From Topomyia yanbarensis (Eukaryota; Arthropoda; Insecta; Diptera; Culicidae): a stretch of 64,000 bases of DNA. A program made the position numbers and the translations under genes. The DNA lies in NCBI RefSeq assembly GCF_030247195.1, contig NC_080671.1, positions 297,333,586-297,397,585 on the forward strand, read 5' to 3'. Below the pieces are notes generated by a model. The model ran no database searches. It was given only the letters and a program-made list of their open reading frames with translations, and was not told where the DNA came from. Positions 36,707 through 46,412 of this stretch are shown here, in pieces. Every line of letters begins with the position of its first letter. Position 1 is the first letter of the stretch.

Positions 36707-37050
36707 GAATGGCATTTTGTTGCAGCATCCCATGGAAAAGGACCCTGTGATGCTATTGGTGGCACTCTCAAGCGAATGTCAAAAAGAGCCAGTCTTGCTC
36801 ACGACTAGGGAAATATCATAACAAGTCCCCAAGAGTAATATAACTGGGCAGTTGAACAAACTGATAAAACTATCACAAAATTAATATTCTACTTCATATT
36901 CACTGAACAGTACAACAAAATGTCAGAAGACCAAAACAATATCTGGAGCTCAAAAATTCCACAGTTTTGTGCCTGTTCCTGGGGGCAAAGTAGAGACGAA
37001 AAGGTATTCTAATTCAGAAGATGAACCAAAAATATTTTCCTTGTTCAGTA
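36707..37050 (+). pseudogene. Conserved coding remnant, TE-associated protein
   Basis: The frame reads EWHFVAASHGKGPCDAIGGT and KRMSKRASLAHD before a stop, then in shifted frames YNWAVEQTDK, TEQYNKMSEDQ and [17 protein letters not shown]. The SHGKGPCDGIGG-type block recurs, to my recollection, in many arthropod hypothetical proteins linked to repeats; its function is unknown to me. The ratio of readable to broken sequence suggests recent decay. No start codon or upstream exon is visible inside the element, and the region ends at the (AT)n array. Confidence 0.5.
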
Positions 37051-37101
37051 ATATGTCGATTATATCACGCTTATGTATCCATATATGTATGAATGTATCT
37101 G

Positions 37102-37254
<153 letters not shown>

Positions 37255-37869
37255 CTCATACTTTGACTGGAATCCACACAAGCTTGCAAAGTTTTTCTTA
37301 TTTTTGTATTGTGCTGACATGACATAAAATAAATTTTAGAAAAGTTTGTTAATTGTTTCATAAAATTTATCCGTTTTGAGAGGAACAAATAAACTGCAGT
37401 CTTCAAGTCTTCCAGCCTTCTTGTTTTCCAGTCTTCTTTTAATGTAGAATACATTTAAGCTTTCAATATAGGGGTCCCGTTTCAAAATATCAGCTGCGGA
37501 ACCGCGTCAGATTTTGAACGTTAATAACTTTTATCATACTTAACAGAATGATTTGATTTTTAGGCCAATTTGTTGAAAATATGTTCCTCTATGCTGTATT
37601 AAAATTTGAAGCATGTATAATATGCACTAATAACAAAAAATTGTGTTTTGAAAAATCTTTCGAAAACGACTCGGAAAAGTGAAAATTTTCAGCCCATCCC
37701 GCACAGAGCCGTCACTTTGGTAGACCGAACAATAAAATAATGAAAAGTTTATATATAGGTCCACTACATGTTTGTTCCTATGATTATTCGCATTGGGTTG
37801 CTTGACGAGAGCAGTTGGTGGGGGAAAGACGGCATATTCCTTTGGTTAGGCCATTAGAAGCCGGACGGA

Positions 37870-37991
37870 AAGGAAAGGCTCATGCACGGCACGAGAACGA
37901 GCGAGAAAGCGATAGTAGTGCATATTAGCGCGATTATAAAAATATCTGTCGGTCGGTTTTTCTCATCATTCGTATTCGTTCAAGTTCAAGC
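37870..37991 (+). promoter_or_regulatory. Histone-type promoter before H3 pseudogene A
   Basis: GATTATAAAAATA (TATA-like, 37932-37944) lies about 60 bp before the H3-derived start, then CTCATCATTCGTATTCGTTC, repeated before pseudogene B at about 38900-38920. A GAACGAGCGAGA box lies upstream. The same box in inverted orientation (CTCTCGCTCGTTTTCGTGCA, about 38361-38380; again near 39439-39458) suggests remains of divergent histone promoters. Confidence 0.5.
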
Positions 37992-38198
37992 ACTAGTAAG
38001 CAGCCAGTCCACCGAAGGAAAGCAGTTGGCGATGACGACGGTCGGAAAAAGTGCCCCAGCTACTGGTGACTCATCGCAATCCGATCAGGAACTGTCGCCC
38101 TGCAAGAATTTCGCCCCAACTAAAGGACAACAGAGAAACTAATCTGTGTTCTAATAAGAGTTAAACTGGCTCACCGTGTCCGCGGGGAGTGCGTCTGA
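37992..38198 (+). pseudogene. Histone H3 pseudogene A (unit T1), internal deletion
   Basis: DNA similar to the H3 coding sequence: AAGCAG (K4-Q5), TCCACCGAAGGAAAG (S10-K14), CAGTTGGC (Q19-L20), AAAAGTGCCCCAGCTACTGG (K27-G33) and GGAACTGTCGCCCTGC (G44-R49). It then jumps to CTGGCTCACCGTGTCCGCGG, reading LAHRVRGECV before TGA, which is the H3 C-terminus. The middle of the histone fold (about residues 55-122) is deleted and the frame is broken, so it cannot make H3. A histone-type 3' stem-loop follows at 38227. The 86-codon frame from 37882 is only partly in H3 register. Confidence 0.82.
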
Positions 38199-38226
38199 AT
38201 TATGCTCCCGCAATAAAACAATAAAC

Positions 38227-38242
38227 GGTTCTTTACAGGACC
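38227..38242 (+). terminator. Histone 3' stem-loop, T1-A
   Basis: GGTTCTTTACAGGACC: six-base-pair stem (one G-U) and a TTAC loop, close to the metazoan consensus GGCTCTTTTCAGAGCC that replaces the poly(A) tail of replication-dependent histone mRNAs. Confidence 0.75.
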
Positions 38243-38923
38243 AATTAATTGTGTTCTAATAAGTGTTAAACTGAAATCTACATTTTATGGTGTATAACAA
38301 ATAATTTTCAGAAAGCTATATAAGAAATACGATGTGTGGAAAGAAAGAGAATTTAAATTATCCTCTCTCGCTCGTTTTCGTGCACCGCATTTCCATTCCT
38401 TTCTGCTGCTAATACCATCATAACGAAAACGAATGTGCGTATTCTCCCGCCATCCCATGGCCAGTGTTGCCACAATTGCATGTCGCTATTACAATTTGAA
38501 TTATTTTATTGAACTATTTGGCAGCTTCCGTTGATTAACTGCATAAATCGATTTGTTTGTGCAGCTCCCTGCTAGTAGCAAACTAAATATCCTTTATCAG
38601 CGCTAACAAATAACACAAAAGAATTTAAATTTGTGAAAATCTTTTCCTTCCTTCTTTTCAAATCTGCAACATTCTTTGAAAATATTGTTGTAATGTTGTT
38701 ATTGAAAAACTGAACATGCAAGTTTGCTAGCACTGGCCACTAGATTGAAGGCTATGGAAAGATAGAATATTCGTTTTGGTTATGCTAGTATTGGTAACCG
38801 AACGGAAAGGAAAGGCACAGGAATGGCACGAAAACGAGCGAGAGAGTGATAGTAGTGCTTTCTCGTGTTTTCATATATGAATATTGGTCGGTCGGTTTTT
38901 CTCATCATTCGTATTCGTTCAAG

Positions 38924-39272
38924 CACTAGCAAGCAGCCAGTCCACCGGAGGAAAGCAGTTGGCAATGATGACGGTCCGCAAAAGTGCCCCAGCTACTGGT
39001 GGCCCATCGCAACCAACTACCGATCAGGAACTGTCGCCATGCCAAATAAAGGGCAACGGAGAAACTAATCCGCTGGCTAACATTCCAGCGTCTGGTTCGT
39101 AAGGTTGTGTATTACTTCAAAGTCGAGCTACGCTTACAAAACTCAGCCGTAATGAAGCCAGTGATGCCTACTTGGTCGGTTTGATTGAGGATACAAAATA
39201 GTGCGCCAAGTACGTAACTTTCTCGCAAAAGAAATCAAACTGGCTCACAGTGTCCGCTGGGAGTAGGCGTAA
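38924..39272 (+). pseudogene. Histone H3 pseudogene B (unit T1), nearly full span
   Basis: The most complete of the three. N-terminal tail: TCCACCGGAGGAAAGCAG, then GTCCGCAAAAGTGCCCCAG reading RKSAPATGG. Core: CATTCCAGCGTCTGGTTCGT (PFQRLVR, residues 66-72), CTCAGCCGTAATG, and GCCTACTTGGTCGGTTTG (AYLVGL, residues 98-103) with GAGGATAC. C-terminus: CTGGCTCACAGTGTCCGCTGG before TAA. Small deletions and stops break the frame throughout. Total 349 bp against about 411 bp for intact H3. It is followed by a weakened stem-loop at 39290 and preceded by the same 5' box as pseudogene A. Confidence 0.85.
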
Positions 39273-39289
39273 ATTACAATAAAAGCAAC

Positions 39290-39305
39290 GGTTCTTTTCA
39301 GGACT
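39290..39305 (+). terminator. Histone 3' stem-loop, T1-B (weakened)
   Basis: GGTTCTTTTCAGGACT: the stem keeps pairing only with two G-U pairs; the TTTC loop is canonical. Confidence 0.65.
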
Positions 39306-39632
39306 AATCAATTGTGTTCTAGTGAGAGTTAAACTGAAACTTTCACTTTAAGGTGTGTAACAAATTTTCAACAATCAACATAATACGTTGTGTGGAAAGA
39401 AGTAGCTTGCACACGGAACAAAAATTTAAATTATCCTCTCGCTCGTTTCGTGCACTGCTTTTCCATTCCTTTCTACTGTTATTATCAGTATTACCAAAAC
39501 GAATGGGTTGTTGCATGTGTTTAAGAGAAATGTTGAAGTCGCATGCTTCTATTCGAGCTTTTTGGCAGCCTCTGTGAACTAACTGCATTAAATGATTTTT
39601 TTGTGCAGCTCCGTGCTAGTAGCAAACAAAAT

Positions 39633-39811
39633 GGCCCTACCAGTGTCTGATTCGTGAGATTGTGCAGGATTTCAAAGTCGAGCTAAGCTTATAAAGTTCA
39701 GCCGTAATGGTACCCGAAGAAGCCAGTCTTGCCGTTTTGTTCAAGGCTACAAAACAGTTCGCCAGGCACGTAACTATCATGCCAAAAATATCCAACGATC
39801 CAGCGCATCAC
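39633..39811 (+). pseudogene. Histone H3 pseudogene C (unit T1), 3' half
   Basis: It starts at CCCTACCAGTGTCTGATTCG (the PFQRLVR region) and continues GATTTCAAAGTCGAGCTAAG (DFK-TEL), TCAGCCGTAATG, a damaged AYLVGLFED region and ATCATGCCAAAAATATCCAA (IMPKDIQ, residues 119-125). The N-terminal tail is missing and the last ten codons are unreadable. It is followed within 30 bp by the best stem-loop of the unit. The 5' edge (CAGCTCCGTGCTAGTAGCAA) recurs at 38562, so an older repeat of about 1.04 kb built the unit. Confidence 0.82.
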
Positions 39812-39836
39812 CATCAACACCAACGCCGATACCAAA

Positions 39837-39852
39837 GGTTCTTTTCAGAACC
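39837..39852 (+). terminator. Histone 3' stem-loop, T1-C (perfect)
   Basis: GGTTCTTTTCAGAACC with a perfect 6-bp stem and TTTC loop; flanks ACCAAA and ACC are also canonical. Confidence 0.88.
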
Positions 39853-40320
39853 ACCATTATTACCATAGAGAATTATTTGAAAATTTCCCATTCAAACGTG
39901 ATTCTGTTGAATATTATTAGATTTAAATTAACGTCTCGAATTGAAATCACGACGCTCCGGTTATGTGACAGACATTACCCACGCATCTTTTTTTTTATTG
40001 TGACCACGACTAACGGTTTAATATAGACACCCCATTTCAATATTTCTGAAGGAACAGAAGGTCGAGTTTGGAAAGTTTGTAACTTTCATTGTACTTAACC
40101 AAATTACACAATGTTCGCACTAATGATTCAGAAATATGACCAGGAATCTTCTATTAGATTTGTAAGTATGTATAATTTACATGAATAAAGAAAAATTGAT
40201 TTTCAGGAATCAATTATTATCTGTTCTTCCATTGGCCAGTACTACGCGACTTCCTCATGCTAACAATTAATTTCATCGTTAGCCATCTCCCTCACCAAGG
40301 CCAACAACGCCAACAAAACC

Positions 40321-40336
40321 GGTCCTTTTTAGGACC
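40321..40336 (+). terminator. Histone 3' stem-loop, T1-D
   Basis: GGTCCTTTTTAGGACC, perfect 6-bp stem, TTTT loop, followed by ACC. It lies in a short block (about 40020-40483) with the same ends as the longer H3 block, but the sequence before it is no longer recognisable as a histone gene. Confidence 0.75.
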
Positions 40337-41038
40337 ACCATTTTTGTAAAGAATAATTTGAAATATTCCTCGCCCAAATCACCTTTTGTCCGAAAATTCC
40401 AATGAGTATCAACATATTTGAAGAACGTGTTCCTTATGTATTCTACATCTCTCCGGTTATGTCGCAGACATTACCCACCCATCTTTTAATGTAGAATACA
40501 TTTAAGCTTTCAATATAGGGGTCCCGTTTCAAAATATCAGCTGCGGAACCGCGTCAGATTTTGAACGTTAATAACTTTTATCATACTTAACAGAATGATT
40601 TGATTTTTAGGCCAATTTGTTGAAAATATGTTCCTCTATGCTGTATTAAAATTTGAAGCATGTATAATATGCACTAATAACAAAAAATTGTGTTTTGAAA
40701 AATCTTTCGAAAACGACTCGGAAAAGTGAAAATTTTCAGCCCATCCCGCACAGAGCCGTCACTTTGGTAGACCGAACAATAAAATAATGAAAAGTTTATA
40801 TATAGGTCCACTACATGTTTGTTCCTATGATTATTCGCATTGGGTTGCTTGACGAGAGCAGTTGGTGGGGGAAAGACGGCATATTCCTTTGGTTAGGCCA
40901 TTAGAAGCCGGACGGAAAGGAAAGGCTCATGCACGGCACGAGAACGAGCGAGAAAGCGATAGTAGTGCATATTAGCGCGATTATAAAAATATCTGTCGGT
41001 CGGTTTTTCTCATCATTCGTATTCGTTCAAGTTCAAGC

Positions 41039-41245
41039 ACTAGTAAGCAGCCAGTCCACCGAAGGAAAGCAGTTGGCGATGACGACGGTCGGAAAAAGTG
41101 CCCCAGCTACTGGTGACTCATCGCAATCCGATCAGGAACTGTCGCCCTGCAAGAATTTCGCCCCAACTAAAGGACAACAGAGAAACTAATCTGTGTTCTA
41201 ATAAGAGTTAAACTGGCTCACCGTGTCCGCGGGGAGTGCGTCTGA
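41039..41245 (+). pseudogene. Histone H3 pseudogene A (unit T2)
   Basis: Same sequence as 37992-38198, shifted by 3,047 bp: N-terminal tail blocks joined directly to the C-terminus with the middle deleted. Confidence 0.82.
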
Positions 41246-41273
41246 ATTATGCTCCCGCAATAAAACAATAAAC

Positions 41274-41289
41274 GGTTCTTTACAGGACC
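41274..41289 (+). terminator. Histone 3' stem-loop, T2-A
   Basis: GGTTCTTTACAGGACC, identical to the T1 copy. Confidence 0.75.
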
Positions 41290-41970
41290 AATTAATTGTG
41301 TTCTAATAAGTGTTAAACTGAAATCTACATTTTATGGTGTATAACAAATAATTTTCAGAAAGCTATATAAGAAATACGATGTGTGGAAAGAAAGAGAATT
41401 TAAATTATCCTCTCTCGCTCGTTTTCGTGCACCGCATTTCCATTCCTTTCTGCTGCTAATACCATCATAACGAAAACGAATGTGCGTATTCTCCCGCCAT
41501 CCCATGGCCAGTGTTGCCACAATTGCATGTCGCTATTACAATTTGAATTATTTTATTGAACTATTTGGCAGCTTCCGTTGATTAACTGCATAAATCGATT
41601 TGTTTGTGCAGCTCCCTGCTAGTAGCAAACTAAATATCCTTTATCAGCGCTAACAAATAACACAAAAGAATTTAAATTTGTGAAAATCTTTTCCTTCCTT
41701 CTTTTCAAATCTGCAACATTCTTTGAAAATATTGTTGTAATGTTGTTATTGAAAAACTGAACATGCAAGTTTGCTAGCACTGGCCACTAGATTGAAGGCT
41801 ATGGAAAGATAGAATATTCGTTTTGGTTATGCTAGTATTGGTAACCGAACGGAAAGGAAAGGCACAGGAATGGCACGAAAACGAGCGAGAGAGTGATAGT
41901 AGTGCTTTCTCGTGTTTTCATATATGAATATTGGTCGGTCGGTTTTTCTCATCATTCGTATTCGTTCAAG

Positions 41971-42319
41971 CACTAGCAAGCAGCCAGTCCACCGGAGGAA
42001 AGCAGTTGGCAATGATGACGGTCCGCAAAAGTGCCCCAGCTACTGGTGGCCCATCGCAACCAACTACCGATCAGGAACTGTCGCCATGCCAAATAAAGGG
42101 CAACGGAGAAACTAATCCGCTGGCTAACATTCCAGCGTCTGGTTCGTAAGGTTGTGTATTACTTCAAAGTCGAGCTACGCTTACAAAACTCAGCCGTAAT
42201 GAAGCCAGTGATGCCTACTTGGTCGGTTTGATTGAGGATACAAAATAGTGCGCCAAGTACGTAACTTTCTCGCAAAAGAAATCAAACTGGCTCACAGTGT
42301 CCGCTGGGAGTAGGCGTAA
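41971..42319 (+). pseudogene. Histone H3 pseudogene B (unit T2)
   Basis: Same sequence as 38924-39272, with the same stops and deletions. Shared damage shows that decay came before the tandem duplication. Confidence 0.85.
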
Positions 42320-42336
42320 ATTACAATAAAAGCAAC

Positions 42337-42352
42337 GGTTCTTTTCAGGACT
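42337..42352 (+). terminator. Histone 3' stem-loop, T2-B
   Basis: GGTTCTTTTCAGGACT, weakened stem as in T1. Confidence 0.65.
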
Positions 42353-42679
42353 AATCAATTGTGTTCTAGTGAGAGTTAAACTGAAACTTTCACTTTAAGG
42401 TGTGTAACAAATTTTCAACAATCAACATAATACGTTGTGTGGAAAGAAGTAGCTTGCACACGGAACAAAAATTTAAATTATCCTCTCGCTCGTTTCGTGC
42501 ACTGCTTTTCCATTCCTTTCTACTGTTATTATCAGTATTACCAAAACGAATGGGTTGTTGCATGTGTTTAAGAGAAATGTTGAAGTCGCATGCTTCTATT
42601 CGAGCTTTTTGGCAGCCTCTGTGAACTAACTGCATTAAATGATTTTTTTGTGCAGCTCCGTGCTAGTAGCAAACAAAAT

Positions 42680-42858
42680 GGCCCTACCAGTGTCTGATTC
42701 GTGAGATTGTGCAGGATTTCAAAGTCGAGCTAAGCTTATAAAGTTCAGCCGTAATGGTACCCGAAGAAGCCAGTCTTGCCGTTTTGTTCAAGGCTACAAA
42801 ACAGTTCGCCAGGCACGTAACTATCATGCCAAAAATATCCAACGATCCAGCGCATCAC
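42680..42858 (+). pseudogene. Histone H3 pseudogene C (unit T2)
   Basis: Same 5'-truncated H3 remnant as 39633-39811. Confidence 0.82.
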
Positions 42859-42883
42859 CATCAACACCAACGCCGATACCAAA

Positions 42884-42899
42884 GGTTCTTTTCAGAACC
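42884..42899 (+). terminator. Histone 3' stem-loop, T2-C
   Basis: GGTTCTTTTCAGAACC, perfect stem. Confidence 0.88.
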
Positions 42900-43367
42900 A
42901 CCATTATTACCATAGAGAATTATTTGAAAATTTCCCATTCAAACGTGATTCTGTTGAATATTATTAGATTTAAATTAACGTCTCGAATTGAAATCACGAC
43001 GCTCCGGTTATGTGACAGACATTACCCACGCATCTTTTTTTTTATTGTGACCACGACTAACGGTTTAATATAGACACCCCATTTCAATATTTCTGAAGGA
43101 ACAGAAGGTCGAGTTTGGAAAGTTTGTAACTTTCATTGTACTTAACCAAATTACACAATGTTCGCACTAATGATTCAGAAATATGACCAGGAATCTTCTA
43201 TTAGATTTGTAAGTATGTATAATTTACATGAATAAAGAAAAATTGATTTTCAGGAATCAATTATTATCTGTTCTTCCATTGGCCAGTACTACGCGACTTC
43301 CTCATGCTAACAATTAATTTCATCGTTAGCCATCTCCCTCACCAAGGCCAACAACGCCAACAAAACC

Positions 43368-43383
43368 GGTCCTTTTTAGGACC
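43368..43383 (+). terminator. Histone 3' stem-loop, T2-D
   Basis: GGTCCTTTTTAGGACC, perfect stem. Confidence 0.75.
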
Positions 43384-43528
43384 ACCATTTTTGTAAAGAA
43401 TAATTTGAAATATTCCTCGCCCAAATCACCTTTTGTCCGAAAATTCCAATGAGTATCAACATATTTGAAGAACGTGTTCCTTATGTATTCTACATCTCTC
43501 CGGTTATGTCGCAGACATTACCCACCCA

Positions 43529-43985
43529 TCTTTTTTTCCTTGAAAGTGCTCAACTTGAATTTTTGACGGTAGTTAGGGAACATAATTACCTATCTTGCAA
43601 CAAAATTTCATCCAAATCAAAAATGGTTTATTTTTTGAAAATCGACTTTAAATTTTTTAAATCGATTTTTTTCAGTATAGGAGTCAATGAAGATTTTTCC
43701 AATATTTTTATTCAAAAATTTAAATAATTTTGTGAAAATCACTTCTACAACATTTATTTGTAGGATTTGTCATTTTTAGACTATAGCCACTTGAAAAAAA
43801 TTGGTAAAAAAAGTTTGACCCTTTTTAAAAGATAGTCTAAATCATTTTTGGAAAATCAAAGTATGCAAAGTGGCTTTTTCTGACAAAGTTCTCATGTACA
43901 GAAAGTTTCATTAAAATCTGAGAGGGTGCTGCCAGCATTTGTTCGAGTTGGCGCGAAATTCGTCAGCTGCGGCTTGAGCGGGTGT
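43529..43985 (-). repeat. Interspersed repeat U, copy 3
   Basis: Inverted relative to copies 1 and 2; ends GCGCGAAATTCGTCAGCTGC near 43955-43974. Confidence 0.85.
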
Positions 43986-44149
43986 TAAGTTTAAAATTCA
44001 TACTACGGCACATCTCAAGCGTTACTGAAGCAGAGAGCATGGTGTCATGCATGTACTTGGTTTTAGAATTTTGCTATATAGAAAATTACAACATGGGAGC
44101 AGGAGAGGAAACTATAATTTGACGTAGCAAGTTGCTAGTGAAAAATATA

Positions 44150-44598
44150 TACAGCGCAGATTCGTTAGTTGGGTCACGACCTAGCTTTTACTAGCGAACA
44201 CTATTCGCTAGTTGGGTCGATTGACAGATGTCAAAAACTGTCAAATTCTGGAGTGTAGAATGCACCTATTACCTATTATCTGCTTAATTGTCAAAGTAAA
44301 TTTTCTTTTTTTTATTTCGATTATAGAGGTTTTAACCTTAAGGTCATTCGCCTCGTCGGGTTGAAAAAATCTCTTATGAAAAATTTCTAACCCTATGTGC
44401 GGGGTCTGGACTCGAACCCAGGTGCGCTGCGTACAAGGCAATCGATTTACCAATACGCTACGCCCACCCCTCAAAGTAAATTTGACATAAGATTTTGAAA
44501 TCCACTTGCCTTTTAGTTTGGGCACGGTCCAATTGTCGAACATCTACACTAACGAACACCGCATCTAACGAGTTCCCAACTAACGAATTTGCGCTGTA
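44150..44598 (-). mobile_element. MITE with TACAGCGCA ends, right-arm copy
   Basis: Matches 35440-35894 in reverse complement, including the SINE within it. Confidence 0.8.
44304..44470 (-). mobile_element. tRNA-derived SINE, right-arm copy
   Basis: Reverse complement of 35575-35740 with a few changes in the tRNA-like part. It is flanked by TCAAAGTAAATTT at 44291-44303 and 44471-44483, the same 13-bp duplication as in the left arm, so one insertion was copied with the arm. Confidence 0.85.
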
Positions 44599-45392
44599 GT
44601 CTCCAACCATGAAATGTGTCGATAGTTTAGTTAGATTAAAATCCATTCGAAAATTGTATTGCACGCTTACATAAAACGCTTTTTATTTATATCACCGTGT
44701 CGTAATGTCGTGCTCGGTACACAAACCTTTTATTTTCATACTAAATATTTTTAACCGACCCATATAGAGGAATGTCTTAGTCTGATTGTTTTATTTGAAG
44801 TTTGTATTTGATATTTACATTCTTATATATTTAAATTCGGTTATACGAAGGATGTTCTGTTTTCCGCCTTTTATTACCGATCACTTATTTGGCACACATA
44901 CCTAGGGGAGACTGAGGAGACTTGATCCCCAGGGAGACTTGATTCCATCATTGTAACTCAAAGGGCGATCACAATACATTAATCGAATATACTAGAAAGT
45001 TGCGTAGTTTTATCTAAACATAAATTTCTTTAGCACAAATAAGAGAAATTTGACATGTGTAACCGAATTTTTACCGACTTTAAAAAATCTCAGAAGAAAT
45101 GAAGAAGATTTATTTTCAAAATTTTCAAACTTTTATACAATTAGTAAAATCACCCACTGCATACTATACTTTTGTATGCGGAATTATAGGAGAATGTCAA
45201 TTGTATGAATATGTTATGATTGAGCAGATTTTTTTGTTCAACTATAGTTTACTATAGATGCTATGGGTCTACTCGATCCCTTCAAATTCGTGGAGATTAG
45301 ATCCCCTTCGCCATGCTTCATGCACACCACTGGAAATAAAAAACTCACGCCAGTGCATTTGAAGTCATTGTTGCCATAAAATAACAAAAAAA

Positions 45393-45549
45393 ATGTCAAA
45401 AATGAACGCTTCATCGTACAGAAACTTAACTGTAATTGTTTACTACAGTATACGTAGCAACCATGCATCCACATTTGACGTCCTTGACCACAATAAAGAC
45501 AGCTTTCAAATAATTGCACGAAGATTTCGGGAATTTCTAAAAAAATCAG
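45393..45549 (+). pseudogene. Exon-like frame with splice donor, right arm copy
   Basis: Same peptide as 32429-32585 (DVLDHNKDSFQIIARRFREF then LKKSG), ending at AATCAG|GTGAGAG. Unknown family. The arm ends about 40 bp downstream. Confidence 0.3.
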
Positions 45550-45587
45550 GTGAGAGATGCGTAATATGTAGTAACAAAAATAACAAT

Positions 45588-45863
45588 GTATCGATTTTGT
45601 TGGCTATTTTCGGTAAATTTGAGACTAAGAGAAACGAAAGCAATGAAATTGAAAGACGGATAGGTATTCTAGAGCGAATCAGTTATAAACTTAGAACGGA
45701 AAACTAGAACTAGGCAGGCTCATATGGGCATGATCGAAAGGAAATGTGAAGAATTTTTTGCCTTCTGCAGAGTAGGAGTTGGGCGTTCCACCCAAGTCTA
45801 CCGCATGGTCTATAGTAGAACATAACTCATCATCATGTTTTACCGCCGACGCCGGCAAAAAAT
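45588..45863 (+). repeat. 276-bp direct repeat, copy 1
   Basis: GTATCGATTTTGTTGGCTAT to CCGACGCCGGCAAAAAAT, repeated at 46137-46412 (offset 549 bp) with only a few substitutions. Copy 1 starts exactly at the outer end of the right giant arm. The 273 bp between copies (45864-46136) is anonymous. Confidence 0.88.
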
Positions 45864-46136
45864 TCTTCACAAATCCTCGCCTAGAACGACCATGCGATCA
45901 TTCTTCTCCCTTTCTGCTAGCATCAAGCCGTGACGTATGCATTCAATCGACACCAAGCTATCGGTGTCGCACCGATCCTATTGTGATTGAACTACTTATT
46001 TATTTTTTCGTTCCGCACACACGGATGGCTGATAGCAATTAATGACACAGCTCAGCTAGCAGAAATCGAATTTTTATCTACTTTTTTACCAACTAGTTTA
46101 TATGTTACTATGTTTTAATTGTCGCAAGGTTCTACT

Positions 46137-46412
46137 GTATCGATTTTGTTGGCTATTTTCGGCAAATTTGAGACTAAGAGAAACGAAAGCAATGAAATTG
46201 AAAGACGGATAGGTATTCTAGAGCGAATCAGTTATAAACTTAGAACGGAAAACTAGAACTAGGCAGGCTCATATGGGCATGATCGAAAGGAAATGTGAAG
46301 AATTTTTTGCCTTCTGCAGAGCAGGAGTTGGGCGTTCCACCCAAGTCTACCGCATGGTCTATGGTAGAACATAACTCATCATCATGTTTTACCGCCGACG
46401 CCGGCAAAAAAT
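46137..46412 (+). repeat. 276-bp direct repeat, copy 2
   Basis: Second copy. Its right edge truncates the RT frame that begins at 46413. Confidence 0.88.

Larger units (their letters stand above)
37435..40481 (+). repeat. 3,047-bp direct repeat, unit T1
   Basis: Repeated at 40482-43528 at a constant offset of 3,047 bp with no difference seen in the stretches I compared. It holds three histone H3 pseudogenes, four histone-type stem-loops and two blocks ending CGGTTATGTSNCAGACATTA before CCCAC. The joint has TCTTTT microhomology. Confidence 0.93.
40482..43528 (+). repeat. 3,047-bp direct repeat, unit T2
   Basis: Second copy of T1. After its end at CCCACCCATC the sequence passes straight into the right giant arm at TTTTTTTCCTTGAAAGTGC. 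Confidence 0.93.
43529..45589 (-). repeat. Giant inverted repeat, right arm
   Basis: Reverse complement of the left arm (32391-36514 without its insertion). The inner end is repeat U (43529-43985); the outer end is at AAAATAACAATGTA. High similarity, with scattered substitutions and small indels (for example TTTTTTT against TTTTTT runs, CTCGGTACACAAACC against CTGTACACAAACC). Confidence 0.9.

Noticed and set aside
37882..38142. 86-codon frame with a STEGKQLAMTTVGKSAPATG stretch as a real small protein
   Set aside because: It is an H3 remnant read partly in register; the N-terminal 50 residues come from promoter and leader sequence and the histone fold is deleted.
40020..40320. A fourth histone pseudogene (H1 or H2A) before stem-loop D
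   Set aside because: The sequence before the stem-loop has no stretch I can align with any histone; only the 3' structure is supported.
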